64,000 bases of DNA. Source: Podarcis raffonei. Lineage: Eukaryota > Chordata > Lepidosauria > Squamata > Lacertidae. Both the position numbers and the translations under genes were made by a program. Location: NCBI RefSeq assembly GCF_027172205.1, contig NC_070618.1:8810001-8874000 (forward strand). Reading direction: 5' to 3'. Each line of letters opens with the position of its first letter. Positions within the stretch are counted from its first letter, which is position 1. The notes under the pieces are model-generated. The model searched no databases. It was given only the letters and a program-made list of their open reading frames with translations, and was not told the DNA's origin. This document shows positions 22,100-34,800 of this stretch, one piece after another.

Positions 22100-25000
22100 G
22101 GCTTAAAAAGAAAGTAAGTGGTGGGAGACAGTGCTCCTGAAGGTAGGAGTCTATCAATTGATGAAGATGATCATCTAAATGTCATAGACCAAATGGAGCA
22201 AACAGCACGCAGACCTAGTGGTGGGAGGAAAAAATCCTTAAATAAGAGACATGGGGGAATGATTAACGGACTTCAATGTCTGTACACTAATGCACAAAGC
22301 ATGGGAAATAAACAAGATGAACTTGAGCTCTTGGTACAGCAAACTAAATATGACATAATAGGCATCACTGAAACCTGGTGGGATAAGTCCCACGATTGGA
22401 ATGTAATAATGGAGGGATACAATCTATTTCAGAGAAACAGACCAGACAAGAAAGGAGGAGTGGTGTTATATGTCAGGGATGTGTATACCTGTGAAGAGAT
22501 CCAAGATTTAGAACCTCAAAGCCAAAGTGAGAGCATTTGGGTCAAAATTAAGGGAGAGAAGAATAACAGTGACCTCATTGTGGGAGTTTACTATAGATCC
22601 CCAAGCCAAACGGAGGACATAGATGATGCCTTCCTGGAACAGATGGCCAAGCATGCAAAAGGAAGGGAGATAGTAGTAATGGGGGACTTCAATTACCCGG
22701 ATATTTGTTGGATGTCAAACTCAGCCAAGAGCAAAAGGTCAAACAGATTCCTCACTGGCCTTGCAGACAACTTCATTGTCCAGAAAGTGGGAGAAGCAAC
22801 AAGAGGAACAGCCATTTTAGATCTGGTCCTAACCAATGTTGATGACCTGGTTAGTGGGGTAGAAGTGGAAGGATCATTAGGCGTGAGTGATCATGCTCTT
22901 CTGAAGTTTACTATACAGCGGAAAGGAGCAGCCAAGCATACTAGGACTCAATTTCTTGACTTTAAGAAAGCCGACTTCATAAAACTTAGGGAAGTGCTGG
23001 GTGAGATCCCATGGAGAGTAATACTAAAAGGAAAGGGAGTTCATGATGGCTGGGAGTTTGTTAAGAGGGAGATAGTAAAAGCACAACTTCAGGCAATACC
23101 AATGAGGTGGAAACATGGAAGGTGCCTAAAGAAGCCAAGGTGGCTATCTAAAGAACTTTTAACTGAGTTAAGATTAAAAAAGGATGTGTACAAAAAATGG
23201 AAAAGGGGGGAAACCACCGAAAGAGGAATTCAAACAAATAGCCAGCACGTGTAGACACAAAGTCAGAAAAGCTAAAGCACAGAATGAACTCAGGCTTGCT
23301 AGAGAGGTTAAAAGCAACAAAAAAGGCTTTTATGGGTATGTCCGTAGCAAAAGGAAGAACAAAGAAACAGTGGGGTCACTCAGAGGAGAAGATGGTGAAA
23401 TGCAAACAGGGGACACAGAAAGGGCTGAACTCCTCAATGCCTTCTTTGCCTCAGTCTTCTCCGATAAAGAAAACAATGCCCGACCTGAAGAATTCAGAGC
23501 AAATGATTCAGCAGAGGAAACACAGCCCAGAATAACTAAGGAGATAGTACAAGAATACTTGGCTAGTCTAGATGTATTCAAGTCTCCAGGGCCAGATGAA
23601 CTGCATCCAAGAGTATTAAAAGAACTGGCAGATGTGATCTCAGAACCACTGGCAGTCATCTTTGAGAATTCCTGGAGAACAGGCGAAGTCCCGGCAGACT
23701 GGAGGAGGGCAAATGTTGTCCCTATTTTCAAAAAGGGGAAAAGAGAGGACCCAAATAATTACCGCCCAGTCAGTCTGACATCAATACCAGGGAAGATTCT
23801 GGAGCAGATCATTAAGCAAACAGTCTGTGAGCACCTAGAAAGGAATGCTGTGATCACCAATAGTCAGTATGGATTTCTGAAAAATAAGTCATGTCAGACT
23901 AACCTGATCTCGTTTTTTTGACAGAATTACAAGCCTGGTAGATGAAGGGAACGCAGTGGATGTAGCCTACCTTGATTTCAGCAAGGCATTTGACAAGGTG
24001 CCCCATGATATTCTTGTAAAGAAGCTGGTAAAATGCGGTCTTGACTTTGCTACCACTCAGTGGATTTGTAACTGGCTGACTGACCGAACCCAAAGGGTGC
24101 TCATCAATGGTTCCTCTTCATCCTGGAGAAGAGTGACTAGTGGGGTGCCACAGGGTTCTGTCTTGGGCCCGGTCTTATTCAACATCTTTATCAACGACTT
24201 GGATGATGGACTCAAGGGCATCCTGATCAAATTTGCAGATGACACCAAACTGGGAGGGGTGGCTAACACCCCAGAGGACAGGATCACACTTCAAAACGAC
24301 CTTGACAGATTAGAGAACTGGGCCAAAACAAACAAGATTAATTTTAACAGGGAGAAATGTAAAGTATTGCACTTGGGCAAAAAAAATGAGAGGCACAAAT
24401 ACAAGATGGGTGACACCTGGCTTGAGAGCAGTACATGTGAAAAGGATCTAGGAGTCTTGGTTGACCACAAACTTGACATGAGCCAACAGTGTGACGCGGC
24501 AGCTAAAAAAGCCAATGCAATTCTGGGCTGCATCAATAGGAGTATAGCATCTAGATCAAGGGAAGTAATAGTGCCACTGTATTCTGCTCTGGTCAGACCT
24601 CACCTGGAGTACTGTGTCCAGTTCTGGGCGCCACAGTTCAAGAAGGACACTGACAAACTGGAACGTGTCCAGAGGAGGGCAACCAAAATGGTCAAAGGCC
24701 TGGAAACGATGCCTTATGAGGAACGGCTAAGGAAGCTGGGCATGTTTAGCCTGGAGAAAAGGAGGTTAAGGGGTGATATGATAGCCATGTTCAAATATAT
24801 AAAAGGATGTCACATAGAGGAGGGAGAAAGGTTGTTTTCTGCTGCTCCAGAGAAGCGGACACGGAGCAATGGATCCAAACTGCAGGAAAGAAGATTCCAC
24901 CTAAACATTAGGAAGAACTTCCTGACAGTAAGAGCTGTTCGACAGTGGAATTTGCTGCCAAGGAGTGTGGTGGAGTCTCCTTCTTTGGAGGTCTTTAAGC

Positions 25001-25107
25001 AGAGGCTTGACAACCATATGTCAGGAGTGCTCTGCTGGTGTTTCCTGCTTGGCAGGGGGTTGGACTCGATGGCCCTTGTGGTCTCTTCCAACTCTATGAT
25101 TCTATGA
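22100..25107 (+). mobile_element. Nearly complete CR1 LINE, ORF2 with two frame breaks
   Basis: ORF2 spans about 22118-25107, close to full CR1 length. The endonuclease part shows LYTNAQSMGNKQDELE, ITETWW, GVYYRSPS, VMGDFNYPDICW and GVSDHALLKF. The RT part shows [48 protein letters not shown] and FADDTKL. The CR1 C-terminus ([20 protein letters not shown]) and the short 3' repeat 'tctatgattctatga' close it. The frame breaks twice, near 23205 in a G run and near 23915 in a T run. Both are homopolymers, so one or both could be sequencing errors. No ORF1 was recognised upstream. Confidence 0.93.
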
Positions 25108-26164
25108 AATCATTGCTCCCATTTGTAGCATACTGGCCGTCTTTCCCTGGAAAATTGCTTTGTTGAAATATAATACCTGGTTGGTGGATGGGAAGGGTTT
25201 GGAGTGATTGAAATAGATGTACAGCTCCACTAACTACAGAAGAAATTTCATTTCACTTTGAGGATTAAAAACCTGTGTTTGATGCTTAAGAATGCCTTGT
25301 GCAGTTTAAAGTTAAGTGCTCTTTTCTGTTCTATCTCTGTCTTAACTTTAACCGCCATGACATGATTGCATAATTATTGTAACTTGCAAAACTGGGTGAA
25401 ATGTGTAAAGCCATTTTCCAGATAATCATCACTGAAGTTGAACTGTTGTTTTACAGGAAAGCAGTTAGAGGTGAAATTACCGTGTGAAATTACTTTGGAT
25501 ATGGTTTTATCCTGCTGTAACCACAGTTGTGTAATGCATGACGTCATTAATTCATTTGCCATTGCCAATAGATTTAAAATTCTCCTAATCAAAAGCATTC
25601 ATTTTAAAGGAATTTGCCTTGTTTGGTGCACTTCTTTCTTGCATTGGGCAAGGAAAACATTGCCACTGAGAGAGCGCAGAAGGCTGATCTATAAGATGGT
25701 AAACTGGTATTTTCCTTTAACATTTTAGCAGCCACTGGCCCATTTGAAAAGGGGGGCTGACTGGCAGTATTCCAGATAAGACCACACTTGACTTGTCTAG
25801 CTTGGTATCCTAACTACATATAAAGTGACTGCACTGAAAGGTTTTTGCTTGAGATGATAGCTTCTTTGCATGACTATTCAGTAGTTCTTCTTTTCATACC
25901 TGGCAGAAAAATGTCAGTGACATAATGGATGATTTCTCATGGGGAGAAATGTTCCATTAGGGGTCCATCTGGTTCAGTGTTTATATTAGTGCACTCTGAG
26001 AGACAGCCAAGATTTGGAATACGGTGTTATTTTGCTCCGTGTTATGTGTAATTTTTTTGTTTGCATGTGCAACAAATGTGTAAACTAACCAGTTTCCCAT
26101 GACAGCCACACTCAGAGATTTCTGGATTGACTGTAGTTAGTGAAAAAAAGCCAGGAGCAAGCAT
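25108..26164. other. Non-coding stretch after CR1
   Basis: AT-rich sequence with no recognised gene, RNA or named repeat. Confidence 0.5.
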
Positions 26165-28440
26165 GTTTTTAGGTCCTGTTTTTTGTTGCTCCCAAGTCAA
26201 CTTACTTAGAGTAGGGGACCAGGGTAATGCCATGCTGTGTGGCATCAGTTGCCAACAATGCCCATATATGCCCATAGAGGCCTTTCTGACTAAGTGCAGG
26301 AAGATCCTTCTGACTGTAAGGCAGTGGAACAGACTCTCTAGGAGGGTGGTGAACTCTCCTTCCTTGGAGGTTTGGAAGCAGAGGTTGGATGGCCACCTGT
26401 CATGGATGTTTTAGCTGAGATTCCTGCATCGCAGGAGGGTTGATGACCCTCGGGGTCCCTTCCAACTCTGCGATTCCGATTCTATGGATGATGCCATTGT
26501 GGCTACTCCTAGACTGCAAGCCTAAAGCTGCCATTTTGTGTATGCTTCCTTGGGAGGAAGCCCCACCCAATTCATCCGTGGAATTGAGCTTCATGGCTGC
26601 AACCCTAAGCATAGGAACAAAGGAAGCTGCCTTATAGCTGAATCAGGCCAGTGCTCCCATCTGGTTTTGTATCAGTGACTGACAGTGTCTCTCTAAGGAT
26701 CTCCTCCAGCAGCCATATCTGGAAATCTGTGACCTCCTCCCTACAAAACACGTACTCCACCACTGGGTTATAGCTGTGCCCCCAAAGCACACTGGCCGGA
26801 TCACTGGGACTTCCTTCTAAGCAGAGTTGGGGTCAAACTGCACTTCCCATGATCAGGGGGAAAACAAAGGGCCAGGCTGCTAGGGCTGGAGTCAGATGCA
26901 GGTCAGCACAAAGAAGGCCACTTGTCAGTGCTCAGCCAACTTTTTATTCAAGGAAATGAACATACAACTCAGCGACGCTTCCCAGTAGGTCTTGCCCCAG
27001 TGGAGCAGTTGTCAGGACTGAGGTCCCTGCCTTCTGAGGCTCCTCCTCTCCCAAGCAGTCTCAAACAGCATCTGAGCATCTTTGGCCTCTGTTCCACTCT
27101 CCTCATTATTCTGTGCGTTCTTGGAGACAAGGCTGGAGGGGAGCTTGTCTCAGGAGGAGAGGGAGACTCCCTGGATTCCTCATCAGTCTCTTGACGCCCC
27201 TCCTCTGCTTCAGCCTCAGAGTCTGAACTGCTTCCTTCCACAGGTTCTTCCTGCTCACTAAACTTTGTTGTCCCTTCAGCCTCCAGATCCTCCTCCCAAT
27301 CTTCTCCCTCTGACCTCCCCTCACTGTCCCTTTCCCAATCCCCAGGGTCTGAGCCTTCCTCCTCTGGGGTCTCCCTTGGGGGTTCCCCAACTGGTGCCTC
27401 CCACCACTCCACCTCAGCCAGTCTCTGACACAGACTGAAGAATAGCACTTACTGCAACTGCTTCCCTAGATTCTCCGAATTGCAGAAACTGGCCTCTCTG
27501 TTCATAGTGGCCACTGACACATGGCTTTAAAAAAGAGAGAGACTAATTTGCAAATGCTGTATATAGATGCACATTTAAAAATGATTACTACCCTACTGAG
27601 TCTTACAAAGTAGATCCATTGGTTTCGGTGAATCTGAGTCTAAATTAGCTGGATGCATGATTTTAATGCATGACTAATGTTAGATATCACCCTATACTTT
27701 TTATAGAGGAATACTATACATCTCACTGTAGTGGAGAGAACCAGGGCCTGTGTGCATGTGCTCAGTCTTCTGCCAAGGGGCTGGCTGCTGATGGGCAGTT
27801 CTTGGGCCCCTGCTTTCCTCCTTTACTTTTAAACCAGATTTGGAACGGACAGCCATTCAAACAGAGGACATCATACAGAGAACTGCCACCCGTCCTTATT
27901 CTGCCACCTCTCCTTATCCTAACCTTCTGATAGGCCTTCAAATGGACACAGGTCTTCTCCAAAGGAGGACACTGACCAGCCTGTCTTTGCCCTGCTTGTT
28001 CTGCTAATGTGTGCCTGTGGTACCAGTTGCTCTGTTATTGAGACCTTGTCCATTTTCCACATAATTTAAATAGGCTGCATTTTTTTTTAATTTTGTTGTT
28101 TCCTAAACAAACAAAGATGTGAAATTAGACTTTTTTAAAAAAATACTAGGGGAGTAGTACTCCTTAGTACCTGGGAATGCTAGGATAGGAAGCAACCACA
28201 TGATCCAGCCTATCTAGACACACCTGGAGATGCATCAGGGGAGCATCATTAGAGCAGCAGGCACAGTGCACAGGTTGCTTGAATTGGTTCTTAGATGCCA
28301 TGACGGAGTTCAGAACCAAGCTCATTCACTGAAATCCCCACCCAAAAACACTCCCATGCTAATACTTTGGGAAGCGAGGGATATAGGGGGAAATAGAGGG
28401 GCATGATGGTTGCATTGGAAGTTAGCAAGGTACCAGTTGC
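26165..28440. repeat. Paralogous block A2 (partner 11160-13340)
   Basis: Direct-orientation copy of A1. A CR1 3' end lies at about 26280-26480, and the acidic frame at 26969-27448 is longer than in A1. A further short tandem copy of 28018-28165 follows at about 28430-28565. Confidence 0.8.
26969..27448 (-). other. Acidic open frame of 159 residues in block A2
   Basis: A run of E, D and S residues (GDWERDSEGRSEGEDWEED, then SSDSEAEAEEGRQETDEESR) is followed by a basic tail, SPRTHRIMRRVEQRPKM, and a stop. A minus-strand AATAAA follows near 26945. The A1 copy is shortened. I do not recognise the product; derivation from an old retroelement is possible, and a host coding role is unproven. Confidence 0.35.
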
Positions 28441-28565
28441 TCTGTCACTGAGACCATGTCCATTTCCCACATAATTTAAATAGGCTGCATATTGTGTGTG
28501 TTGTTTCCTAAACAAACGAAGATGTGAAGTTAGACTCTCTTTTAAAAAGTACTAGGGATGTAGTG

Positions 28566-29594
28566 AGACCAGAGGGACATCGCCCGGCTGTGAGTCATGA
28601 AGGCCCTTTCCACCTGGCCTAGGGGGCGGGGCCCACACTCACCCAGCTCTAACAAAGTGGTTCCTGGGGAGACCAGAGGGACATTGCTATGCCTGGCAAC
28701 AAACCCTAACTATTGGATTCTTTTGCCCCATATCTTTTAGTGCTTGCCAAACAGCCGTGTCTTATACTCTTTATAAGAGTATATACTCTTGTTAATTTTG
28801 CTGTTTTAAATGTGCATTTTATATTTGACTTCACTTAGCAATGTTTTTTCTTTTGAAATGTTTGGAGTTTTTTTGGTCAACTTTGTTTGTCTTAAATATG
28901 TGTTCTGCAGTTGACCTCCTTTGTAATGTTTTATTTTGAAATCTTTAATATTGTAGTTTTCAGTTAATTATGTTGCTTTCACGGTATACTCTATATTTTA
29001 CTTTCTTCAGATTGTTTTCTTGATGTTTTAATATTCTGTAAACCACTTTGAGATTTTCCTTAAAAATATAAAGTATAGAAATAAAATAATAAAATACATT
29101 AGCGGCAGTGAGGGCAGGTACTTAGACGAAAGCAATATCTGGACAGGGAAGGATAGTCTGGATGTGACAGGTTGTGTTTTGGTAATTTCAAGACTTGATT
29201 ATTGCAATGTACTCTATTTAAGGTTGTCTGGAACCTCCTCTGGTGCACAATACTGCAGCTATATTTGTCAATAGGGACAGACTCCTGCCAGCACTTAACT
29301 CCAGTGCTTAAAAAGCTTGCAGTGGCTGCCAATATTACCAGGGCAATTTCATGTATTGTATTAATTTAAAACCTTCACAATATTTTGAGGACAACCCGAG
29401 TCCTTATATCACTTCTTAGACATGCTAACTATTCAGTATATAAATGCCTGGAGGAAAATAAACATGAAAACTGGGACAGTAGACAGATCATCCCGCACTA
29501 GGTTTGAATCATGATTTACTTCTGTATTGTTTTCTCTCATGCCCTCTGTTCATATTTGTCTCCATGTCTTCTAGCAATGGATTAAGAGTAATTA
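28566..29594. other. Repeat-derived intergenic stretch with L2 fragments
   Basis: A short direct repeat ('agaccagagggacat') occurs at about 28567 and 28672. From about 28950 to 29340 there are decayed L2-type pieces: 'ctgtaaaccactttgagatt', then an RT-like part with 'ttgattattgcaatgtactc' and 'cttgcagtggctgcca'. No host gene was seen. Confidence 0.5.
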
Positions 29595-29827
29595 CAGTGA
29601 TATCTCTAGTTAATTTGTTCCGGAGGTCCGTTCTTAACCTGAAACTGTTCTTAACTAGAGGTGTGCTTTTGCTAATGGGGCCTCTTGCTGCCGCTGCGCC
29701 GCCAGCACGCGATTTCCGTTCTCATCCTGGGGCAAAGTTCTCAACTCGAGGTAACTCTTCCAGGTTAGCGGAGTTTGTAACCTGAAGCGTTTGTAACCTG
29801 GGGTGTTTGTAACTCAAGGTACGATTG
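29595..29827. mobile_element. pogo/Tigger-like MITE, copy 4 (diverged)
   Basis: TA-flanked and starting CAGTGATATCTCTAGTTA. The interior matches the other copies ('tttgttccggaggtccgttc'), but the 3' terminus is diverged. Confidence 0.7.
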
Positions 29828-31898
29828 TCCAGACTATTAAGGTATTATTCTCACTAGCTAGTTTACATGAAGAAAAAGTGCCTTTCCCCAAATGATCTGC
29901 TACAGTTATCCGTAAGTATCACCTCAATATAATTCCTGGACTTCTGTAGTGTAATTTGTTGTTTTGTCCTTAGATGCGCCCCCCCTTTGGTTCATGAAGG
30001 AGGGGGTGTTGGGCAAGGTCTATTGTCACTTGTGTCTTGTGAAGAACCCAGTACACTTTTGATATTGAGGACGTGTTAACACAGCAGCATGAGCGCATGA
30101 AGTTTGGCATTGTGGGAATGCACACCAGTGAACATGTTTAGTTATCAAAAAAGAATAACTCTCCATAGATTTGTTGCACTAGGCTTTAAGAACGGGGGCG
30201 GCGGTGGAGATCAAGCTTTCCAGTAAAAAGGAACGCATTATTATTACTTCAAGCCACACAAGTCAAACAATTCTCAGCAAAAAAAAACAAGTTTTATTGG
30301 GGGGAAACCCACAATTTAACAAAAAAATAACCCAACACATTTATTTCTTCATTGGGCTAAAAGTTATTGCTCAGTAACACACACTAATTTAGGAGCAGCC
30401 AAAGTGATGCCCCTCAGATGTTGTTGGACTTAAACTCCCAGTATGCCCAGTGAGAATGGCCAGTGGTCAGGGATGATGGGAATTGTAAGCCAACTGGAAA
30501 GCACCATGCGGGCTACCCGGGATAATTCCTATTAAAAAACTAGAAATCTCATCTTACTGTTCAAAGCCTCTAAATGTGAATCAGAAAACAGTGAGACAAA
30601 CCACCCCCTTTTTTTAAAAAAAAGTTACAGTGTAGGTCAGGCTAGTCTTCAGATGCTCAGGCCTGTTCCATTCACAAAGGTATCACAATGAAGGTGCTGT
30701 GAAAATACTCGGGGGGCAGTGGCTTCACATGGTATAAAAGCTGTTTGCCCTGTTGTTTGTGCAACTGTACAGATCCATCTCCGCTTTGTGGCCAGCAAAG
30801 ACTCTCCATGCAGACAGTAATATATACATTACAGCCATTCAGTTCCGAGCATGTTCCTGGCAAATAGCATTTGACTGCCAATATACATGAAACTTCCTTC
30901 ACTTTGATTCAAAAACTTAGATTATGAGGACAGCTTAACCACAATAAATGCCTTTTCCAAGATATCTGCCCATATATAAACCAACTTCTGAAGGGGCGAC
31001 ACCAACTTCAATGAAATGGCTATTGGTTTGCACATTTTTACCATTTGGACCACAGAAGCAGTAGAACATTTGTGAGCTTGCTAGTTCTCGGAAATCGATG
31101 CATCACACACAACTTTTTATGAAGCTGGGTAGATTAATTTTAATGGCAAACTATGGTATGTGATTAAGACCCTTTCAGTCTTAAGGATTTTAGAGGGAAA
31201 AGGACATTAAGTCATCAACATCATCTCTGAAGTCAAATTGCAAGTGAAATATTTAGGACACCTGATACAATTTCCAAGTTGTTTCCAAATGCAAACACAA
31301 TTATGCACAAAATACTGGGCTTGAAAAGCTTGCAGGCCTGTTTTCCATAATGTACCATGAGTAGATCACATATTTGGTTTGACCCTGCGCTCGTGGGGTT
31401 TTCTACTGCTGTAGTTTCCTAAACTTGAGTGCCCACAACTGAAAAAATATATAGCCCACCAAAGTTTAATGATGATTAATAAGGAAAATTGTGGCTTTTA
31501 AAGCCAGAAGAGAAGCAACCAATCTTTAAAACAAGGGGATAACATGGTAACTTGCACAGCCATTACAAGCAGGTACTGAATCTAGCAAAATAATAATTGC
31601 CAGCACACAATTCTCCACTTTTACATTGTTCAACCTCACTTATTTTAAAGCTTCGTCGCCAAAGTATGAGAAATCAATTAAAAATATATTACTGCAAATG
31701 CATAACACACATAAAACACCAAACTATAGTAATAAAAATGGCCCGCATATATTAACTTAGCTTACTTATTTTGCGTATGTACATTTTTTTCAGCAATCAG
31801 TTGACACTGTATTGATCTAAAACTACTAACCAATGAAAAAGTTAAGAAACTCAAAAAACTAGTCTACTTCAAGAGCTCCGGAGCCGATATATTAATCT
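29828..31898 (-). other. Downstream region of ADAD1, possible 3' UTR
   Basis: No coding frame. Minus-strand polyadenylation signals (plus-strand TTTATT) occur at 30340-30345 and 30293-30298, which would give a 3' UTR of about 1.6 kb if used. A short palindromic repeat of the 'actcccag...gatgatgggaattgtaa' type lies at 30420-30500. The real 3' end cannot be fixed from sequence. Confidence 0.4.
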
Positions 31899-34800
31899 TT
31901 ACATACTGAATTGTTCAATACGTGGAGACTTCACAATCCAAGACCCAAAACCATGCTGCTCCAGGTAGGTTTTCAGCAAATATTTCGCTCCTTGGTAGGA
32001 CTCTGCCATAATCTAAATTTTAAAAGTTCAATTAATAATTTAACAGGGAGGTTGGTATAAAGAAATCCTCACAATGTGCTTTGAAAGTTTGCATACGGCA
32101 AGCTTGTTGAAATGCACATGCACCAAAAGGCCTATTTATCTCTAATAAAATTATTATTAACAATAATTATCATCCAAAAATCACAGGGCGGTACACGACA
32201 TAAAAACACAAAATACAATTTAAGAAATGAAAACCAGTAACACCCCCCCGCCACAAACATATTTAAAAAGACATAAATTGCTTAATCTGCCAAAGGACTG
32301 GTTACAGGGAAATGTTTTCACTTGGTGCTTAAATAAGTTGACAGGCAAGCCTCCCTGGGGAGAACACTCTCGCATAATGTAGCTGGGTAGGAGAGCTGAA
32401 AATAATGCCAATATATTTCACATCTGGCAACAAATGTGCCCCTTTGGTTTCATATAGTACATGGGTAAAAAGGTAAAGGGACCCCGACCGTTAGGTCCAG
32501 TCGCAGACGACTCTGGGGTTGCAGCGCTCATCTTGCTTTACTGGCCGAGGGAGTAAAGCTTCCGGGTCATGTGGCCAGCATGACTAAGCCGCTTCTGGAG
32601 AACCAGAGCAGCGCACAGAAACGCTGTTTACCTTCCCGCTGGAGCGGTACCTATTTATCTACTTGCACTTTGATGTGCTTTTGAACTGCTAGGTTGGCAG
32701 GAGCAGGGACCGAGCAACGGGAGCTCACCCCGTTGCAGGGATTCGAACCACCGACCTTCACGGCCTTTTAGCAGCTGTGGTGGCTCATTTAGCAGAATTA
32801 CTGTATTTAGCACTAATTCTGGAAGTTTACACTCAATTCTGACCCAACTAAGCCTCCTGTCAGGAGTGTACACTCTCCTAACCCACCAACCTATGCAAAC
32901 TGCCTTTAACCCCCAGCCCCAGCCCTTTCTACAGTTCGAAGCTGAAGAGGGCACAAGGATCTATCAGCTACTTTATCATGCTATTCCTATCTTTTAAATA
33001 CAAGATTAAAGCCAATTTAACACATTGGTTAAAGCAGGTGGATAGATTACTAAATTTCTTCCCTGTATCATGGTAAACAAATTATCGATGTGCTCTTGTT
33101 TTAAAATACAATAAAACCACGTATACTACTGAATTTCTTTCCAGATTAATGAATACTATTGAACTGTGACCTTTAGATTAACAGCTATTCAAATAACAAG
33201 ATCTACGATACTGTTTCCCCTTGCTAGCGTTAAAACCAAACCAATTCTGAACTCAGTGAATGAACAAAATAGAATTCACGAGATCTGCACTTACAGCCAG
33301 TTTCCTTTCATCAAGTCTTACCTTTGCTTCGTGGTACGTGCCCGCTTTAAGTAAATCATCTCTCTTTGATTCTTTAACCACTAAATTGAAACGACTTAAC
33401 ATCGCAGCCTTGCAAAGACGACTTGCCATTGAAATTCCACTTTTGAAGGGTGAACTAGGTATGAAAAATAGTGACGATAAAGAGCACACTAGTGGTTACT
33501 TGTCTGAATTCAACTAGTTATAGAGAGCAAAGTTACTGAAAATCCTTAACAGGTTTTAGGGTTACGTGGAAAACCAGAAGCCTCTCTTAGATTCATAGAA
33601 TCATAGAGTTGGAAGAGACCACAAGGGCCATCAAGTCCAACCCCCTGCCAAGCAGGAAACACCATCAGAGCACTCCTGACATATGGTTGTCAAGCCTCTG
33701 CTTAAAGACCTCCAAAGAAGGAGACTCCACCACACTCCTTGGCAGCAAATTCCACTGCCGAACAGCTCTTACTGTCAGGAAGTTCTTCCTAATGTTTAGG
33801 TGGAATCTTCTTTCTTGTAGTTTGGATCCATTGCTCCGTGTCCGCTTCTCTGGAGCAGCAGAAAATAACCTTTCTCCCTCCTCTATGTGACATCCTTTTA
33901 TATATTTCAACATGGCTATCATATCACCCCTTAACCTCCTCTTCTCCAGGCTAAACATGCCCAGCTCCCTTAGCCGTTCTTCATAAGGCATCGTTTCCAG
34001 GCCTTTGACCATTTTGGTTGCCCTCCTCTGGACACGTTCCAGTTTGTCAGTGTCCTTCTTGAACTGTGGTGCCCAGAACTGGACACAGTACTCCAGGTGA
34101 GGTCTGACCAGAGCAGAATACAGTGGCACTATTACTTCCCTTGATCTAGATGCTATACTCCTATTGATGCAGCCCAGAATTGCATTGGCTTTTTTAGCTG
34201 CCGCGTCACACTGTTGGCTCATGTCAAGTTTGTGGTCAACCAAGACTCCTAGATCCTTTTCACATGTACTGCTCTCAAGCCAGGTGCCACCCATCTTGTA
34301 TTTGTGGCTCTCATTTTTTTTGCCCAAGTCCAATACTTTACATTTCTCCCTGTTAAAATTCATCTTGTTTGTTTTGGCCCAGTTCTCTAATCTGTCAAAG
34401 TTATTTTATAGAATGCATAACCAAGATTAAAAGTAAAGGTAAAAGACCCATGACAGTTAAGTCCAGACGCGGTTGATGCTGGGGTTGTGGCGGTCATCTT
34501 GCTTTACAGGCCGAGGAAGCCGGCTTTTGTCTGCAGAGTTTTTCCGGGTCATGTGGCCAGCATGACTAAGCCACTTCTGGCGCAACAGAACACCGAAACC
34601 GGAGCAGTGCACAGAAACGCCATTTACCTTCCCGCCGGAGTGGTACCTATTTATCTACTTGCACTTTTTGGTGTGCTTTCGAACTGCTAGGTTGGCAGGA
34701 GCAGGGACCGAGCACATGAAAATAACTTCCCACTTGTTTTGAACAGAGGACGATTAAGCTAAGGTGCTTCTTTCAATTTAATGTACTTTTTGTTATAAAC

